Below, in pieces: positions 1-9,937 of a DNA stretch of 64,000 nucleotides. The position numbers and the translations under genes are program-made. The stretch lies in contig NZ_CAJHBT010000003.1 of NCBI RefSeq assembly GCF_904846675.1, forward strand, positions 124,001 through 188,000, given 5' to 3'. The notes beneath the pieces were generated by a model that had not been told where the DNA came from, made no database searches, and was given only the letters and a program-made list of their open reading frames with translations. Each line of letters begins with the position of its first letter. Positions within the stretch are counted from its first letter, which is position 1. The stretch comes from Psychrobacter urativorans (lineage in GTDB: Bacteria; Pseudomonadota; Gammaproteobacteria; Pseudomonadales; Moraxellaceae).

Positions 1-457
1 CTGTTTTATATAATTTATATAAAGGCCATACAATAAAGGCGAGAGATAAGAGATAGTCACCACTGATTTATAATATTGGAATACTAAACTTTATAAGTAT
101 GACGCTATCACTACGAAGTTAGGGTTGCTGACTATTTATTAGCTACATTCATATTAAATATTTACTTGGTTTTAGATTAACTGAACTCAGTAACACTATG
201 AGAATTTGAATTTGCTACAATAGGTAGCGATCAATAATTAGCTATAACCTACCTGAAACTTAACTAGCAATATTCAACTGGTTATTATAGCATTTCTTAT
301 CGGTAAGTAGCGAAACTGCCGTCTTGTAACTACTCAAAGTTGATCACATTGTAAGCATTAAGTAAATACCTTGCCTGTTTATGCGCTGATTGCTGATTTT
401 TAGCAATATGCTCACGCAAAACACTTGTATTTTTCGACAGGTTTGTTTAGGGTAATA
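1..457. other. Upstream region without a recognised gene
   Basis: No convincing reading frame was seen on either strand. The stretch is AT-rich with scattered stops. It presumably holds the distal control region of aceA and possibly the end of a neighbour lying outside the window. Confidence 0.5.
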
Positions 458-522
458 GGCCTAAGAGGATTGGACAATCACTGGTTGTCGTTTACGGATA
501 GAACTCCAATACCCTCTTAGCC
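458..522. repeat. Long imperfect hairpin upstream of aceA
   Basis: The arm CTAAGAGGATTGG (461-473) is mirrored by CCAATACCCTCTTAG (506-520) with a two-base bulge, and flanking GG/CC extends the stem by a pair or two. A smaller ACAA...TTGT stem lies inside the loop (474-487). It is not followed by a T-run, so it is not an ordinary terminator. It lies about 140 bases before aceA and could be a leader structure, a small RNA or a short mobile repeat. Confidence 0.6.
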
Positions 523-659
523 ATAGCAGCAACAATTAAGTTTCGATATAACCAATGTAATCGCAATCCCCCGCAACTCCAATACAACATAGTTATAATC
601 ACTTTATTACTTGATTTTTTGTGCGTTAATTTTTTATACCCCACCAAGGAGAAGTCTAG

Positions 660-2246
660 ATGTCAAATTATACATCTGCGTTAGAATTAGTACGTAAACT
701 AAAGAAACAACATGGCAATTGGGAAAATATCAGCGAAAATGATGCCGCTCGTATGATGGTACAAAATCGCTTTAAAACTGGCTTAGATATCGCTCAATAT
801 ACTGCAGATATCATGCGCGAAGACATGGAAGAGTATGATAAAGATAGCTCTCAGTACACTCAGTCTTTAGGTGCTTGGCATGGTTTTGTTGCCCAACAAA
901 CTATGTATGCTAAGAAAAAACACTTCGGCACTACATCAAAAACCTACATTTATCTATCAGGTTGGATGGTTGCAGCCCTTCGCTCAGAGTTCGGTCCATT
1001 ACCTGACCAATCTATGCACGAAAAAACAGCGGTACCAGATCTTATCGAAGAGATTTATCAGTTCTTGCGTCAAGCGGATACTAAAGTATTGAATGACTAT
1101 TTCCGTGAATTGAATGCTGCGGAAGAAGCTGGTAAAGATACTAAAGAGATTCAAGACAAAATCGAAAACTTTGAATCACATGTTGTGCCAATTATTGCTG
1201 ATATCGATGCCGGTTTCGGTAATGAAGAAGCGACTTATCTATTGGCTAAAAAGATCATTGAAGCGGGTGCTTGTGCCCTACAAATCGAGAACCAAGTTTC
1301 TGATGTCAAGCAGTGTGGACATCAGGCTGGTAAAGTGACTGTACCGCATGAAGACTATATCGCAAAGCTTAACGCTATCCGTTATGCCTTCTTAGAGCTT
1401 GGTATCGAAAATGGTATCATCGTTGCTCGTACTGACTCTGAGGGTGCATCATTGACCCAAAAAATCCCAGTATCAAATGAACCTGGTGATTTGGCCTCTA
1501 AATATATCGACTTTATCGATATGGAAGAAGTTACTCTTGAAACTGCAAACGAGAATGACAGCTTACTTAAGCATGACGGTAAACTAGTTCGTCCAGTGCG
1601 CCTAGCAAACGGTCTATACCAGTTCCGCGAAGATACTAACGTTGATCGCGTTGTACTTGACTGCGTAACTGCTTTAGAGAATGGTGCTGATTTACTATGG
1701 ATCGAAACGCCAACACCAGATATCGAACATATCAAAATGATGGTTGATCGTATTAGAGAAGAGCAGCCTAAAGCGAAATTGGTCTATAATAATAGCCCAT
1801 CGTTTAACTGGACGCTAAACTTCCGTAAGCAAGTCATGGCTAAGTGGGAAAAAGAAGGCCATGACATCTCTAAATATAACAAAGACGACTTGATGAGTTC
1901 TGATTACGACAATACTGAACTCAATACAGAAGCTGACAAGCTTGCGAAGAACTTCCAAAAAGACGCAGCACGTGAAGCGGGTGTATTCCATCACCTCATT
2001 ACGTTACCTACGTATCACACCACTGCTTTAGAAATGAATAACCTTTCTAAAGGTTACTTCGGTGAAGACGGTATGCTTGCATATGTAGCTGGCGTACAGC
2101 GTAAAGAAATCCGTGAAGGCGTATCCGCCGTTAAGCACCAAGCAATGGCTGGTTCTGACATCGGTGATGATCATAAAGAGATCTTCTCAGGTGAAAACGC
2201 GCTAAAAGCTGGCGGCGGCAAAAATACTATGGGTCAGTTCGGCTAG
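660..2246 (+). CDS. aceA: Isocitrate lyase (large form)
   Basis: Cleaves isocitrate to glyoxylate and succinate, the first committed step of the glyoxylate shunt in the cytoplasm. The 528-residue protein carries the isocitrate lyase catalytic signature around KQCGHQAGK, with the active-site cysteine at about residue 219, and a conserved IADIDAGFGN metal-binding stretch near residue 180. The length fits the larger subclass found in Pseudomonas and Acinetobacter rather than the roughly 434-residue E. coli enzyme. The start is supported by a strong AAGGAGAAG ribosome-binding site at 645-653. The partner malate synthase G is encoded about 25 kb away, so the shunt genes are not an operon here. A terminator follows directly. 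Confidence 0.97.
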   Translation: MSNYTSALELVRKLKKQHGNWENISENDAARMMVQNRFKTGLDIAQYTADIMREDMEEYDKDSSQYTQSLGAWHGFVAQQTMYAKKKHFGTTSKTYIYLSGWMVAALRSEFGPLPDQSMHEKTAVPDLIEEIYQFLRQADTKVLNDYFRELNAAEEAGKDTKEIQDKIENFESHVVPIIADIDAGFGNEEATYLLAKKIIEAGACALQIENQVSDVKQCGHQAGKVTVPHEDYIAKLNAIRYAFLELGIENGIIVARTDSEGASLTQKIPVSNEPGDLASKYIDFIDMEEVTLETANENDSLLKHDGKLVRPVRLANGLYQFREDTNVDRVVLDCVTALENGADLLWIETPTPDIEHIKMMVDRIREEQPKAKLVYNNSPSFNWTLNFRKQVMAKWEKEGHDISKYNKDDLMSSDYDNTELNTEADKLAKNFQKDAAREAGVFHHLITLPTYHTTALEMNNLSKGYFGEDGMLAYVAGVQRKEIREGVSAVKHQAMAGSDIGDDHKEIFSGENALKAGGGKNTMGQFG

Positions 2247-2281
2247 ACCACAAGTATGTATTGTTAAATACAGCTTGAAGT

Positions 2282-2318
2282 AAAAAAACCGCTCTACTCT
2301 AGGTAGGGCGGTTTTTTT
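2282..2318 (+). terminator. Rho-independent terminator after aceA
   Basis: The stem ACCGCTCTAC / GTAGGGCGGT (2288-2297 and 2303-2312, one G-U pair) is followed by seven T residues, 40 bases beyond the aceA stop codon. The flanking A-run makes it potentially active in both directions. Confidence 0.9.
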
Positions 2319-2443
2319 ATGGTGTTTAAAATAATGGTCTTTAAAATAGTTCTGCTTATCATTCTATAACGAACGCCCCTTATAGGATGATAGAATCAAT
2401 TATCATTATTCAAAACTATTATTCAAAATTGAGGGGAAAAGTC

Positions 2444-4078
2444 ATGCACGAAATAGAATTGAAGTTCTTAGTACCAGAGGCACGATTAAAGGGTCTAATA
2501 CGCCAAGCAAAGGTTAAGTCCTCGCAAGATATTCACATGGCAGCCCACTATTTCGATACCCCCAAGCAAACGTTAGCAAAGGCGGGCATTGGTCTGCGTA
2601 TTCGTAAAGAAGGTGATACGTGGGTACAGACTATTAAAGCAGGCGGCGATGGTATTGCAGCGCGCTTAGAGCATAATGCGGGTCTTGATAACGAACATAT
2701 ACAAACCATGCTAGATAATGATAGCTTAATGCCTGACTTAAGTATTTATAAAGAAACTTCAATCGCGCCCGTTCTGGCTGATTTTAAGTTAAAAAAACTA
2801 ACTAAAGCCTTAACTCGTCAGTACGTAACCAATGTACAGCGCACCACGCGCCTACTAGAAGATGGCAGTAAAGACGACGGCAGTGAAAATAACAATAGTA
2901 TTGAAATGGCTTATGATTCTGGCGAGCTTATCCACGGTAATGATGACAGCCAGCGGCAAGCGATTCAAGAAATTGAGTTTGAACTGGTTTCGGGTGATCT
3001 GGAGTTTTTATTTGCGACCGCTAAAATCTGGTGTAAGCGCTATAAGCTCTGCTTGTCTACCGTAACCAAAGCGGAACGTGGCGGTTTGCTCATCAAAAGG
3101 CAAGACTATAGCCCAGCAGTCAAAGCTGATTTGCAACTGCTGAACGTCAATAAAGACAGCAGCATCTCTGCCTTTATACGTGCCACTGTGCACAACTGTC
3201 TACTCCAAATACTACCGAACAGTAGCGCCATTGTCGCTGGTAGCGAAGATAATGGTCATCTCTTACAGCTGCGTATTGGTTTGCGCCGCCTGACGGTCGC
3301 TCTAGATACATTTAACAAATTCTCAGAGCAGCTGAATCCTGAATGGCAGCCCATACTCAAACAAACTGCTGCCCTACTTGACGACTACCGCGAGCTTGCT
3401 TATCTAGCATCGCATATTGAGCCAACGTTAGAGCAGCATGGTGCGCCTAGTATTGATTGGACGGCTGACGTTAAGCAAATTAAAGTGACCCCTATTAATG
3501 CGGTAGGTGCCAATGACTTCCAGCTGACTTTATTAGAGCTGATTGCCTTTACTATGAGTGATGCGAGTACTGAATCGCAAGCAGATAAGCTCGCAATAGA
3601 TAAATTGGCAAAAATCTTATCCAAAAAATATATGAAATTACTCAAAGCTGAACAAAATTTTGACGATTGGAGTTATAATAATTCGGATTGTGATGACTGG
3701 GGTTGCGATGACAGGGAGACTGAAAGCTCTAAGATTGTTAATCTAAGAAATGATGATTCAAATCATAGCTGTTCAATTGGTAGTATTTTGCAGAAGACCC
3801 ACAGTCACTTAAAAGACTTATGCTACATCAGCGAGTTTGCCGCACCGTTATATGCCAAAAAGAAAAGCAAACGTTGGTTTAAGAATTTAGCTAAAGCACA
3901 AAAATCACTGGGCCAATACTATGACCATCTGCAATACCAACAGCGCTATCAGCAAAAGGCCGCAACAGACGCTAACGCCTTGTATGGTGCCGGATGGTTT
4001 ACTGTGACGCTAAAAAATGATTATAAACGTTGTCAAAAGGACTTAAATCGTATCCAAGATAATGCTGCTTTTTGGTAA
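2444..4078 (+). CDS. CYTH and CHAD domain protein (inorganic triphosphatase-like)
   Basis: The N-terminal half is a CYTH triphosphate tunnel metalloenzyme domain: it opens with the diagnostic ExExK motif (EIELK, residues 3-7) and continues with HYFDTP and GLRIRKEGDTWVQTIK blocks. The C-terminal half (about residues 255-540) is a His-containing helical CHAD domain, known in other proteins to bind polyphosphate. The architecture matches E. coli YgiF, which hydrolyses inorganic triphosphate. An Asp/Cys/Asn-rich insert of about 40 residues interrupts the CHAD domain. The frame is open upstream to 2387, but GAGGGG directly before the ATG at 2444 and the position of the ExExK motif fix the start there, giving 544 residues. 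A polyphosphate kinase gene lies about 28 kb away, so the polyphosphate link is suggestive only. Confidence 0.88.
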   Translation: MHEIELKFLVPEARLKGLIRQAKVKSSQDIHMAAHYFDTPKQTLAKAGIGLRIRKEGDTWVQTIKAGGDGIAARLEHNAGLDNEHIQTMLDNDSLMPDLSIYKETSIAPVLADFKLKKLTKALTRQYVTNVQRTTRLLEDGSKDDGSENNNSIEMAYDSGELIHGNDDSQRQAIQEIEFELVSGDLEFLFATAKIWCKRYKLCLSTVTKAERGGLLIKRQDYSPAVKADLQLLNVNKDSSISAFIRATVHNCLLQILPNSSAIVAGSEDNGHLLQLRIGLRRLTVALDTFNKFSEQLNPEWQPILKQTAALLDDYRELAYLASHIEPTLEQHGAPSIDWTADVKQIKVTPINAVGANDFQLTLLELIAFTMSDASTESQADKLAIDKLAKILSKKYMKLLKAEQNFDDWSYNNSDCDDWGCDDRETESSKIVNLRNDDSNHSCSIGSILQKTHSHLKDLCYISEFAAPLYAKKKSKRWFKNLAKAQKSLGQYYDHLQYQQRYQQKAATDANALYGAGWFTVTLKNDYKRCQKDLNRIQDNAAFW

Positions 4079-4106
4079 TAGTACCTTGCTAAGAAAAAAT
4101 GGCTAT

Positions 4107-4143
4107 AAAAAAGACAGCGCCATTAATATGGGCTGTCTTTTTT
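4107..4143. terminator. Bidirectional terminator between convergent genes
   Basis: AAAAAAGACAGC (4107-4118) pairs with GCTGTCTTTTTT (4132-4143). It sits between the plus-strand CYTH-CHAD gene and the minus-strand nitroreductase gene and has A- and T-runs suited to both. Confidence 0.9.
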
Positions 4144-4196
4144 TGATCTTGAATTTATTGGCTTTTAACTTAATAGATTTTAACGTATTGCGCTCT

Positions 4197-4817
4197 TTAG
4201 CTATCAAGTCCCAACACTTTCATACGTTCATTAAGCGGCTGATAAGTTTTCTCTCCAGCGGACTCTAGGATATTGCCAAATGGCATTTGCGCGACCAATT
4301 CCCAGTTATCAGGAATAGAAAACGTAGCGGCAATATCGTTATCAATCAGGGGATTATAGTGCTGCACACTCGCTCCAACATTTAAGGTACTCAATTCTAT
4401 CCACATCGCATACTGATGCATGGCTGAAGTTTGGTGCGCCCATAGAGGAAACTTAACAGCATATAGCGCAAACTTTTCTTGTAGCGATTTGACAACGTCT
4501 TTATCTTCAAAAAACAGTACCGTCCCCGCCGCTGCACGAAAGCTGTCCATCCTTTGTTTGCTACCCGAGAAATCGCCGTCACCCACTTGCTTACGCAATT
4601 GAGCTTCGGTAATATCCCACAGTTGCTGATGCTGCTCACCAAATAAGACGACCAGCCGCGACGATTGAGAATTAAAGGCAGAGGGAGTATGTAGAAGTAC
4701 GCGCTCAGCAATATTGACAATGGCCCGTGGATCTACTGGCAAATCGTTACCCAACTCATAGATTGTACGACGTTCATCAAAAGCCTGTTGCACCGTTACT
4801 AGTGTTGCTGTCGTCAT
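4197..4817 (-). CDS. Nitroreductase family protein (Frm2/Hbn1-like)
   Basis: A predicted FMN-dependent oxidoreductase of the nitroreductase fold, 206 residues and cytoplasmic. The N-terminal RRTIYELGNDLPV segment and the following HTPSAFNSQSSRLVVLFG block are typical of the subfamily that includes yeast Frm2 and Hbn1, in which the Arg and Ser/Asn residues contact FMN. The last third carries the family's MPFG sequence, here in QMPFGNI, near the C-terminus. The physiological substrate is unknown; the family reduces nitroaromatics and quinones and is linked to redox and lipid-stress responses. It is a single gene, convergent with the upstream CYTH-CHAD gene and sharing its terminator. An ATAATAATA leader with GAGG upstream precedes the ATG at 4817. 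Confidence 0.85.
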   Translation of the reverse strand: MTTATLVTVQQAFDERRTIYELGNDLPVDPRAIVNIAERVLLHTPSAFNSQSSRLVVLFGEQHQQLWDITEAQLRKQVGDGDFSGSKQRMDSFRAAAGTVLFFEDKDVVKSLQEKFALYAVKFPLWAHQTSAMHQYAMWIELSTLNVGASVQHYNPLIDNDIAATFSIPDNWELVAQMPFGNILESAGEKTYQPLNERMKVLGLDS

Positions 4818-5067
4818 TATTATTATCCTCGTTGCTATGGTTTATCTTTATTATCTATTCATTCTGTCGTTTGATTATTTAGGTATCTAATAGCTCATCA
4901 AGCATCATCTAATCGTGCTTCTGATTTGCTGCTATTAAATACGATAACTATTATAACAACGCCTTAGCGTTACCGCGTTATTATTAAATTTATTTTATAA
5001 ATAGTCTTGTAACCTTGTCTGTTCAGCATTTCAAATATTGAAATTAGCTATTAGTCGTTACTATTCT

Positions 5068-5583
5068 TTAATCAGCAACGATAGTGACTGGCGTACCCTC
5101 ACCTACCTGTGCAAACAGCTCAATAATATCCTGATTACGCATACGCACGCAGCCGTGTGAGCGCGGTATCCCCATCGGTTGGTTATCAGGTGTGCCATGA
5201 ATGTAGATATAACGCTGATAAGTATCGCAGCCTCCTTGGTTATTGCAGCCTTTATTGCTGCCTTCTTCTAAACCTGCCAGCCATAAAATCCGGCTTAATA
5301 TCCAATCGCGTTCAGGGTTTTGTGCATCAAGAGTAGCGCTATAGATTTCACCGGTTGGCACGCGCCCAACAAATACTGAACTAATAGGCTGACTGCCACC
5401 TATTTTTTGGGCGATAATATGAGCACCAAGTGGTGTACAGCCGCTATCTTGCTGACTACCGATGCCGTTCTTAGCGGTAGAAATACCATAGCGGCAAACT
5501 TCTATCCCTTGTTGGTATAAAATCAGTATCTGCTCAGCAATATTAATCAGTAGCTCTGAGGCTAGTTTCTGATTGTCAGTCAT
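5068..5583 (-). CDS. YkuD-family L,D-transpeptidase or L,D-carboxypeptidase without signal peptide
   Basis: The protein ends in a YkuD catalytic domain: IHGTPDNQPMGIPRSHGCVR contains the conserved His and the active-site Cys of the SHGCVR motif, and a QRYIYIHG strand precedes it. From the ATG at 5583 it is 171 residues and opens with MTDNQKLASELL, with no signal peptide or membrane segment. A frame extension upstream to 5721 adds a moderately hydrophobic stretch but has no good start signals and nearly abuts the divergent neighbour. A short cytoplasmic YkuD protein resembles Acinetobacter ElsL, which trims tetrapeptides during murein recycling rather than crosslinking the wall; that assignment is an inference. 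If the longer form is made, it could instead be a membrane-exported transpeptidase. Confidence 0.8.
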   Translation of the reverse strand: MTDNQKLASELLINIAEQILILYQQGIEVCRYGISTAKNGIGSQQDSGCTPLGAHIIAQKIGGSQPISSVFVGRVPTGEIYSATLDAQNPERDWILSRILWLAGLEEGSNKGCNNQGGCDTYQRYIYIHGTPDNQPMGIPRSHGCVRMRNQDIIELFAQVGEGTPVTIVAD

Positions 5584-5740
5584 AGGCTTTATTGTCCGAT
5601 TATTGTAGGTTTTCTGCCACAAAATAGTTTGTAAATAAGTTATAAACAGGCTGTTTATAAGAAAAATTCTAACTTTAAGGGATTGTATCGAGGCAATTGG
5701 CACCGTAATATAGGTGCACACTTTTTGATGCTAGCAGATT

Positions 5741-7045
5741 ATGACGACTATTTCACCGACACGTGTGTCGATGTATGATTTTTTATATCAAGATATCCAG
5801 CCGATGGTATCGCTATTAGCCGATGCTGCACAGCTGTCATTGCCACAAACGCATCTAGCGATAAGTCACAGCTTGCAGGCTATCGTCAGCGCTCTACTCG
5901 CTTATCAGCAGCACTATCAAGGTCAAGCCATTAGCAAAAAGTTATTTACCCGTAGTGCCGTCAAAGAGCTACGCAAATATAACTCGATGAACTTTGTGAC
6001 CACGAATGCTATCTTATATCATCGTCATGATGTGGCAGATGCGTTATTTGGTAATAGTGCACGGGTCATTACTACTAGCGAATATATTGCCCAACAGATC
6101 AAGACCACAGCGCCACAAGCGCAAATCCTGCTTACTTCTCTATGTGTGATTGCCTTACGTGAATTGGCTATCTTAGCCGATTATAGTCAGCTAGATTATG
6201 AAGAAATTGATAACTGGTTCGTATTGCAACCGCAATTTTTATCAGCCGAGCGCTTTGCTCATACCGACTCCGTAATACCGATTATGGTGTCGATAGACGC
6301 TAAAGCAACAAATACCGAATCAATAAATGCTGATAAAAACACCAACAGTAAAACGGACATTAATAATAACATCTCAGAAAGCACAATGCTGCCTGAAGTG
6401 GTAACTACAAATCCAGCAGAGGCTAGCGTTCATGCTACAGTTATGGATCTGACTCCGCCACCTTTCGACCGTTACTGGTACGAGCTGAACAAGTTTACCC
6501 CCAAGAGTACCGTGCCCATACAAGACATGCAGCAGGCCACCTCTAACTATCTAAAAGCAATTGGCCGCTCACCAGAAAATATGCAAAGCGGCTCCCACAA
6601 TGATATGTTGGTATTTTCGCAGATGCCAGCTATCTACTTGCCTCATCAGCGTTGGTTGCTACAATTGGCAAAAATTTCTGACATTTATCTTAGCCGTAAT
6701 CGTCTGCGTATCACCTCCGAACCGATAAACCCACCGACGCGACCGCTGGTTAATTTACGCTCAATTGGTAACAAAAATGACAATCCATCCAAGCCTGCCA
6801 GTGAGACTACTATTAAACACGATACAACATATCCTATTTGGAAAAACCCGATTATTCTTATTATTATTGTAGTGCTTGGTACGCTTAGCGCTCTAGCTAC
6901 TCTCAAATACCAAACGAAAAAATCCAACGGAGTACTACCCGCAACTGAAGCGGTCATAGAGCAAGACCTTGCCCAAGAGCGCGCCCGACGAGAAGCAGCT
7001 GCAGCTAATGATACAGATAAACAAGAAAAACCCACAACCAATTAA
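5741..7045 (+). CDS. Unknown protein with a single C-terminal membrane helix
   Basis: I do not recognise this 434-residue protein. Residues 1-170 form an apparently folded, helix-rich domain with long Leu/Ala/Gln helices. Residues 185-225 are a low-complexity Asn/Thr/Lys/Ser linker. A second conserved-looking segment (about 235-320) contains Trp/Tyr-rich stretches such as PPPFDRYWYELNKF. A hydrophobic helix of Ile/Val/Leu at about residues 367-390 is followed by a charged Arg/Glu/Ala-rich tail. The topology suggests a mostly cytoplasmic protein anchored near its C-terminus. No clear Shine-Dalgarno precedes 5741; the in-frame ATG at 5771 is an alternative start. It is divergent from the YkuD gene. 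Confidence 0.75.
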   Translation: MTTISPTRVSMYDFLYQDIQPMVSLLADAAQLSLPQTHLAISHSLQAIVSALLAYQQHYQGQAISKKLFTRSAVKELRKYNSMNFVTTNAILYHRHDVADALFGNSARVITTSEYIAQQIKTTAPQAQILLTSLCVIALRELAILADYSQLDYEEIDNWFVLQPQFLSAERFAHTDSVIPIMVSIDAKATNTESINADKNTNSKTDINNNISESTMLPEVVTTNPAEASVHATVMDLTPPPFDRYWYELNKFTPKSTVPIQDMQQATSNYLKAIGRSPENMQSGSHNDMLVFSQMPAIYLPHQRWLLQLAKISDIYLSRNRLRITSEPINPPTRPLVNLRSIGNKNDNPSKPASETTIKHDTTYPIWKNPIILIIIVVLGTLSALATLKYQTKKSNGVLPATEAVIEQDLAQERARREAAAANDTDKQEKPTTN

Positions 7046-7059
7046 AAGCGTTCGACAAT

Positions 7060-7090
7060 AAAAAGCAGAGACATCATGCCTCTGCTTTTT
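7060..7090. terminator. Bidirectional terminator
   Basis: AAAAAGCAGAG (7060-7070) pairs with CTCTGCTTTTT (7080-7090) between the convergent unknown gene and argG. Confidence 0.88.
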
Positions 7091-7136
7091 ATTACTTTTT
7101 TTAGCTCAGCTTATTTAAATAAACGGCTTAAATCTT

Positions 7137-8375
7137 TTATTTAGATAAGTCGCGACCACGGCTGGCTTCAATTGCCAAACGCAGACCGTTTAGACGGATG
7201 AAACCTTCCGCGTCTTTTTGATCATACGCGCCAGCATCATCTTCAAAAGTAGCAATTTTCTCATCAAATAATGAATCATCTGACTTACGACCAACCACAC
7301 TCACGCTACCTTTATATAGTTTCAAACGCACAGTACCATTGACATATTCTTGTGACTTGTCAATTAAGGCCTGTAGCATGAGACGCTCAGGGCTGAACCA
7401 ATAGCCGTTATAGATAATCTTTGCGTAGCGCGGCATAAGCTCATCTTTTAGATGCGCCGCTTCTCGGTCTAGCGTTAGTGATTCGATACCACGGTGCGCT
7501 TTTAGCATAATCGTACCTGCTGGAGTCTCGTAGCAACCGCGTGACTTCATGCCAACATAACGGTTTTCTACGATATCCAAACGACCGATACCATGATTGC
7601 CACCGATTTCATTCAGTTTAATCATAATCTCATACGGCTTAAGCGTCTCGCCATCGATAGCAACAATGTCGCCTTTCTCGTATTCTAACTCTAAATACTG
7701 TGCTTCATCTGGCGCTTCTTCTGGGCTGACTGTCCAGCGCCACATGTCGTCTTCTGCTTCGGCGTATGGGTCTTCTAGAATACCGCCCTCATAAGAGATA
7801 TGCAATAAGTTGGCATCCATTGAATAAGGAGACTTGGTCTTATTACCAGCATAGTCGATAGCAATGTCATGTTCTTTGGCATACTCCATCAAGCTTTCGC
7901 GGCTAGACAAATCCCACTCACGCCAAGGAGCAATGGTTACTACGTCAGGCGATAGAGCAACAGCGCCAAGCTCAAAACGTACTTGGTCATTACCCTTACC
8001 GGTTGCGCCATGGCTGATGGCATCCGCGCCATGCTCGGCAGCAATTTCAACCAAACGCTTGGCAATAAGCGGACGTGCAATAGAAGTACCTAGTAGATAT
8101 TCGCCTTCATAAATGGCATTAGCACGGAACATGGGGAACACATAATCACGCGCAAACTCTTCGCGCAAATCTTCAATATGGATACTCTTGATACCCATGG
8201 CTTCCGCTTTGGCACGTGCCGGCTCAACTTCTTCGCCTTGACCAATGTCAGCGGTAAAAGTAATCACTTCAGCGTCATATGTATCTTGTAGCCACTTGGC
8301 GATGATGGACGTATCGAGACCACCAGAATAAGCCAAAACAATTTTATTAATATTTTTTGGGTCGAGCTGAGCCAT
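7137..8375 (-). CDS. argG: Argininosuccinate synthase
   Basis: Joins citrulline and aspartate using ATP to form argininosuccinate in arginine biosynthesis, in the cytoplasm. The N-terminal [13 protein letters not shown] (about residues 11-23) is the PP-loop ATP-binding motif of this family, and [16 protein letters not shown] further on is the conserved citrulline and aspartate-binding region. At 412 residues it matches the type I bacterial enzyme. The ATG at 8375 follows a GAGGAG ribosome-binding site. It is monocistronic and ends against a bidirectional terminator. Confidence 0.98.
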   Translation of the reverse strand: MAQLDPKNINKIVLAYSGGLDTSIIAKWLQDTYDAEVITFTADIGQGEEVEPARAKAEAMGIKSIHIEDLREEFARDYVFPMFRANAIYEGEYLLGTSIARPLIAKRLVEIAAEHGADAISHGATGKGNDQVRFELGAVALSPDVVTIAPWREWDLSSRESLMEYAKEHDIAIDYAGNKTKSPYSMDANLLHISYEGGILEDPYAEAEDDMWRWTVSPEEAPDEAQYLELEYEKGDIVAIDGETLKPYEIMIKLNEIGGNHGIGRLDIVENRYVGMKSRGCYETPAGTIMLKAHRGIESLTLDREAAHLKDELMPRYAKIIYNGYWFSPERLMLQALIDKSQEYVNGTVRLKLYKGSVSVVGRKSDDSLFDEKIATFEDDAGAYDQKDAEGFIRLNGLRLAIEASRGRDLSK

Positions 8376-8692
8376 AAATAACTCCTCATATTAGAATTTA
8401 GTGATAAAAATACTGATTAGAATAAATTAAAAAATAGAGTGCCTACTCAGTGTACATCATATTTGGGATAGGCAAAAGTGTAACCACCGCGTGACGCTAG
8501 GATTTATCACAGTTTCACCTATTGTTTAAGTGTACGAGTACTCAGCTCACAATCATTTAATCCCATATTCAGCCACATATTTAGTCAGACAAGCAAATCT
8601 GTTATTATAGCTATAGATCAAAGGCTATCAATATCCGCCTTCTACCCCTTCTTTTTATTCCCGTATTGACGATACAGAGCACTGTGACCCCT
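8376..8692. other. Divergent intergenic region between argG and pyrC
   Basis: About 317 bases that must hold promoters for argG (leftward) and pyrC (rightward). No dyad matching a known arginine or pyrimidine operator was recognised and no small gene is supported. Confidence 0.5.
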
Positions 8693-9763
8693 ATGACTGA
8701 TTCAATTACAGAGTTAACCCTTCTGCAACCTGACGATTGGCACATCCATTTACGTGACGACAACGCACTGGCGACCACTGTGCCACACGCAGCGACGAAC
8801 TTTAACCGCGTTATCTGTATGCCAAATCTGGTGCCGCCAGTCAAAAATGCTGACGATGCCCGCGCTTATCGTGAGCGTATATTGCACCACCTGCAGGCTA
8901 GTGACGTGAGTGCCGCACGCAAAGCTGCCTTTAACCCACGCATGACCTTATATATGACTGACCACACCTCGATCCATGATATCGAAATGGCCGCAAAATC
9001 TGGTATCGTGCAAGCGGTTAAGCTTTATCCTGCCGGCGCCACCACCAACTCTGCTGATGGCGTGACTGATATTAATGCCCGCGCCAAGGTATTTGCAACC
9101 ATGGAAAAGTATAATTTACCACTATTGCTACATGGTGAAGTGACTCACGACCATGTGGATATTTTCGACCGTGAAAAACGCTTTTTGGATGAAGTCTTGG
9201 TGCAAATTATTGCTAATTTCCCCACCCTAAAAATTGTGCTGGAACATATCACTACCAGTGATGCTGCAGATTTTGTCTTAGCTCAGGGTAGTCAAGTTGC
9301 TGCTACGATAACGCCGCAGCATCTGATGCTTAACCGCAATCATCTACTACTAGGTGGTATCAAGCCGCACTTTTATTGCTTGCCAATTTTGAAACGTGCT
9401 ACCCATCAACAGGCGCTACTGGCTGTAGCAACCAGCGGCAGTCCAAAATTCTTTTTGGGTACCGATTCAGCGCCACATGCGACGGATAAAAAAGAAGCCA
9501 CTTGCGGCTGTGCAGGTTGCTACAGTTCAGCTACTGCCTTGCCCTTGTATGCGACTGCTTTTGATAGTATCGGTAAAATTGATAAGTTAGAAGGTTTTAC
9601 CAGCCGCTTTGGCGCAGAGTTTTATGGACTACCGGTTAATACCAATACTGTAACTATAATCAAGACCCCGATGCAAGTACCCACAGACTATCCCTATTTT
9701 GATGGCTCAACGCTCACACCGCTGATGGCTGGCGAGACGTTACCTTGGTCTATTAAGGCATAA
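8693..9763 (+). CDS. pyrC: Dihydroorotase
   Basis: Cyclises N-carbamoyl-aspartate to dihydroorotate, the third step of de novo pyrimidine synthesis. It is the class II, E. coli-type zinc enzyme. The metal-binding HxH occurs in [10 protein letters not shown], the carboxylated lysine in [12 protein letters not shown], further ligands in LLHGEVT and LEHITTSDA, and the catalytic aspartate in GTDSAPH. I place the start at the ATG at 8693 (356 residues), because the upstream alternative at 8666 is a TTG without a ribosome-binding site and adds residues not seen in the family. The protein then begins [17 protein letters not shown], as usual for PyrC. Confidence 0.96.
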   Translation: MTDSITELTLLQPDDWHIHLRDDNALATTVPHAATNFNRVICMPNLVPPVKNADDARAYRERILHHLQASDVSAARKAAFNPRMTLYMTDHTSIHDIEMAAKSGIVQAVKLYPAGATTNSADGVTDINARAKVFATMEKYNLPLLLHGEVTHDHVDIFDREKRFLDEVLVQIIANFPTLKIVLEHITTSDAADFVLAQGSQVAATITPQHLMLNRNHLLLGGIKPHFYCLPILKRATHQQALLAVATSGSPKFFLGTDSAPHATDKKEATCGCAGCYSSATALPLYATAFDSIGKIDKLEGFTSRFGAEFYGLPVNTNTVTIIKTPMQVPTDYPYFDGSTLTPLMAGETLPWSIKA

Positions 9764-9937
9764 TCTAGCTACTGTGTGTTTCCTTAACATAAAGAACAGC
9801 TGGTTTGACCCGATGGTGTAGGCGACATGATTGAACTATATGATTAGATCATTGACGTCACTAATCACCCTATACCATCTTGCACTTATTTATTTTTAAT
9901 ATATCTTGTACGACCGATAAAAGTGATTTGATCTGAT

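Noticed and set aside
458..522. Integron attC site
   Set aside because: The hairpin lacks the GTTRRRY and RYYYAAC core sites and no integrase or gene cassette is nearby.
1382..1735. 117-codon minus-strand frame inside aceA
   Set aside because: It lies wholly opposite the isocitrate lyase gene, lacks a ribosome-binding site and has a shadow-type composition.
8666..8692. Upstream TTG start of pyrC
   Set aside because: No ribosome-binding site precedes it and the added residues are not part of the family's N-terminus.
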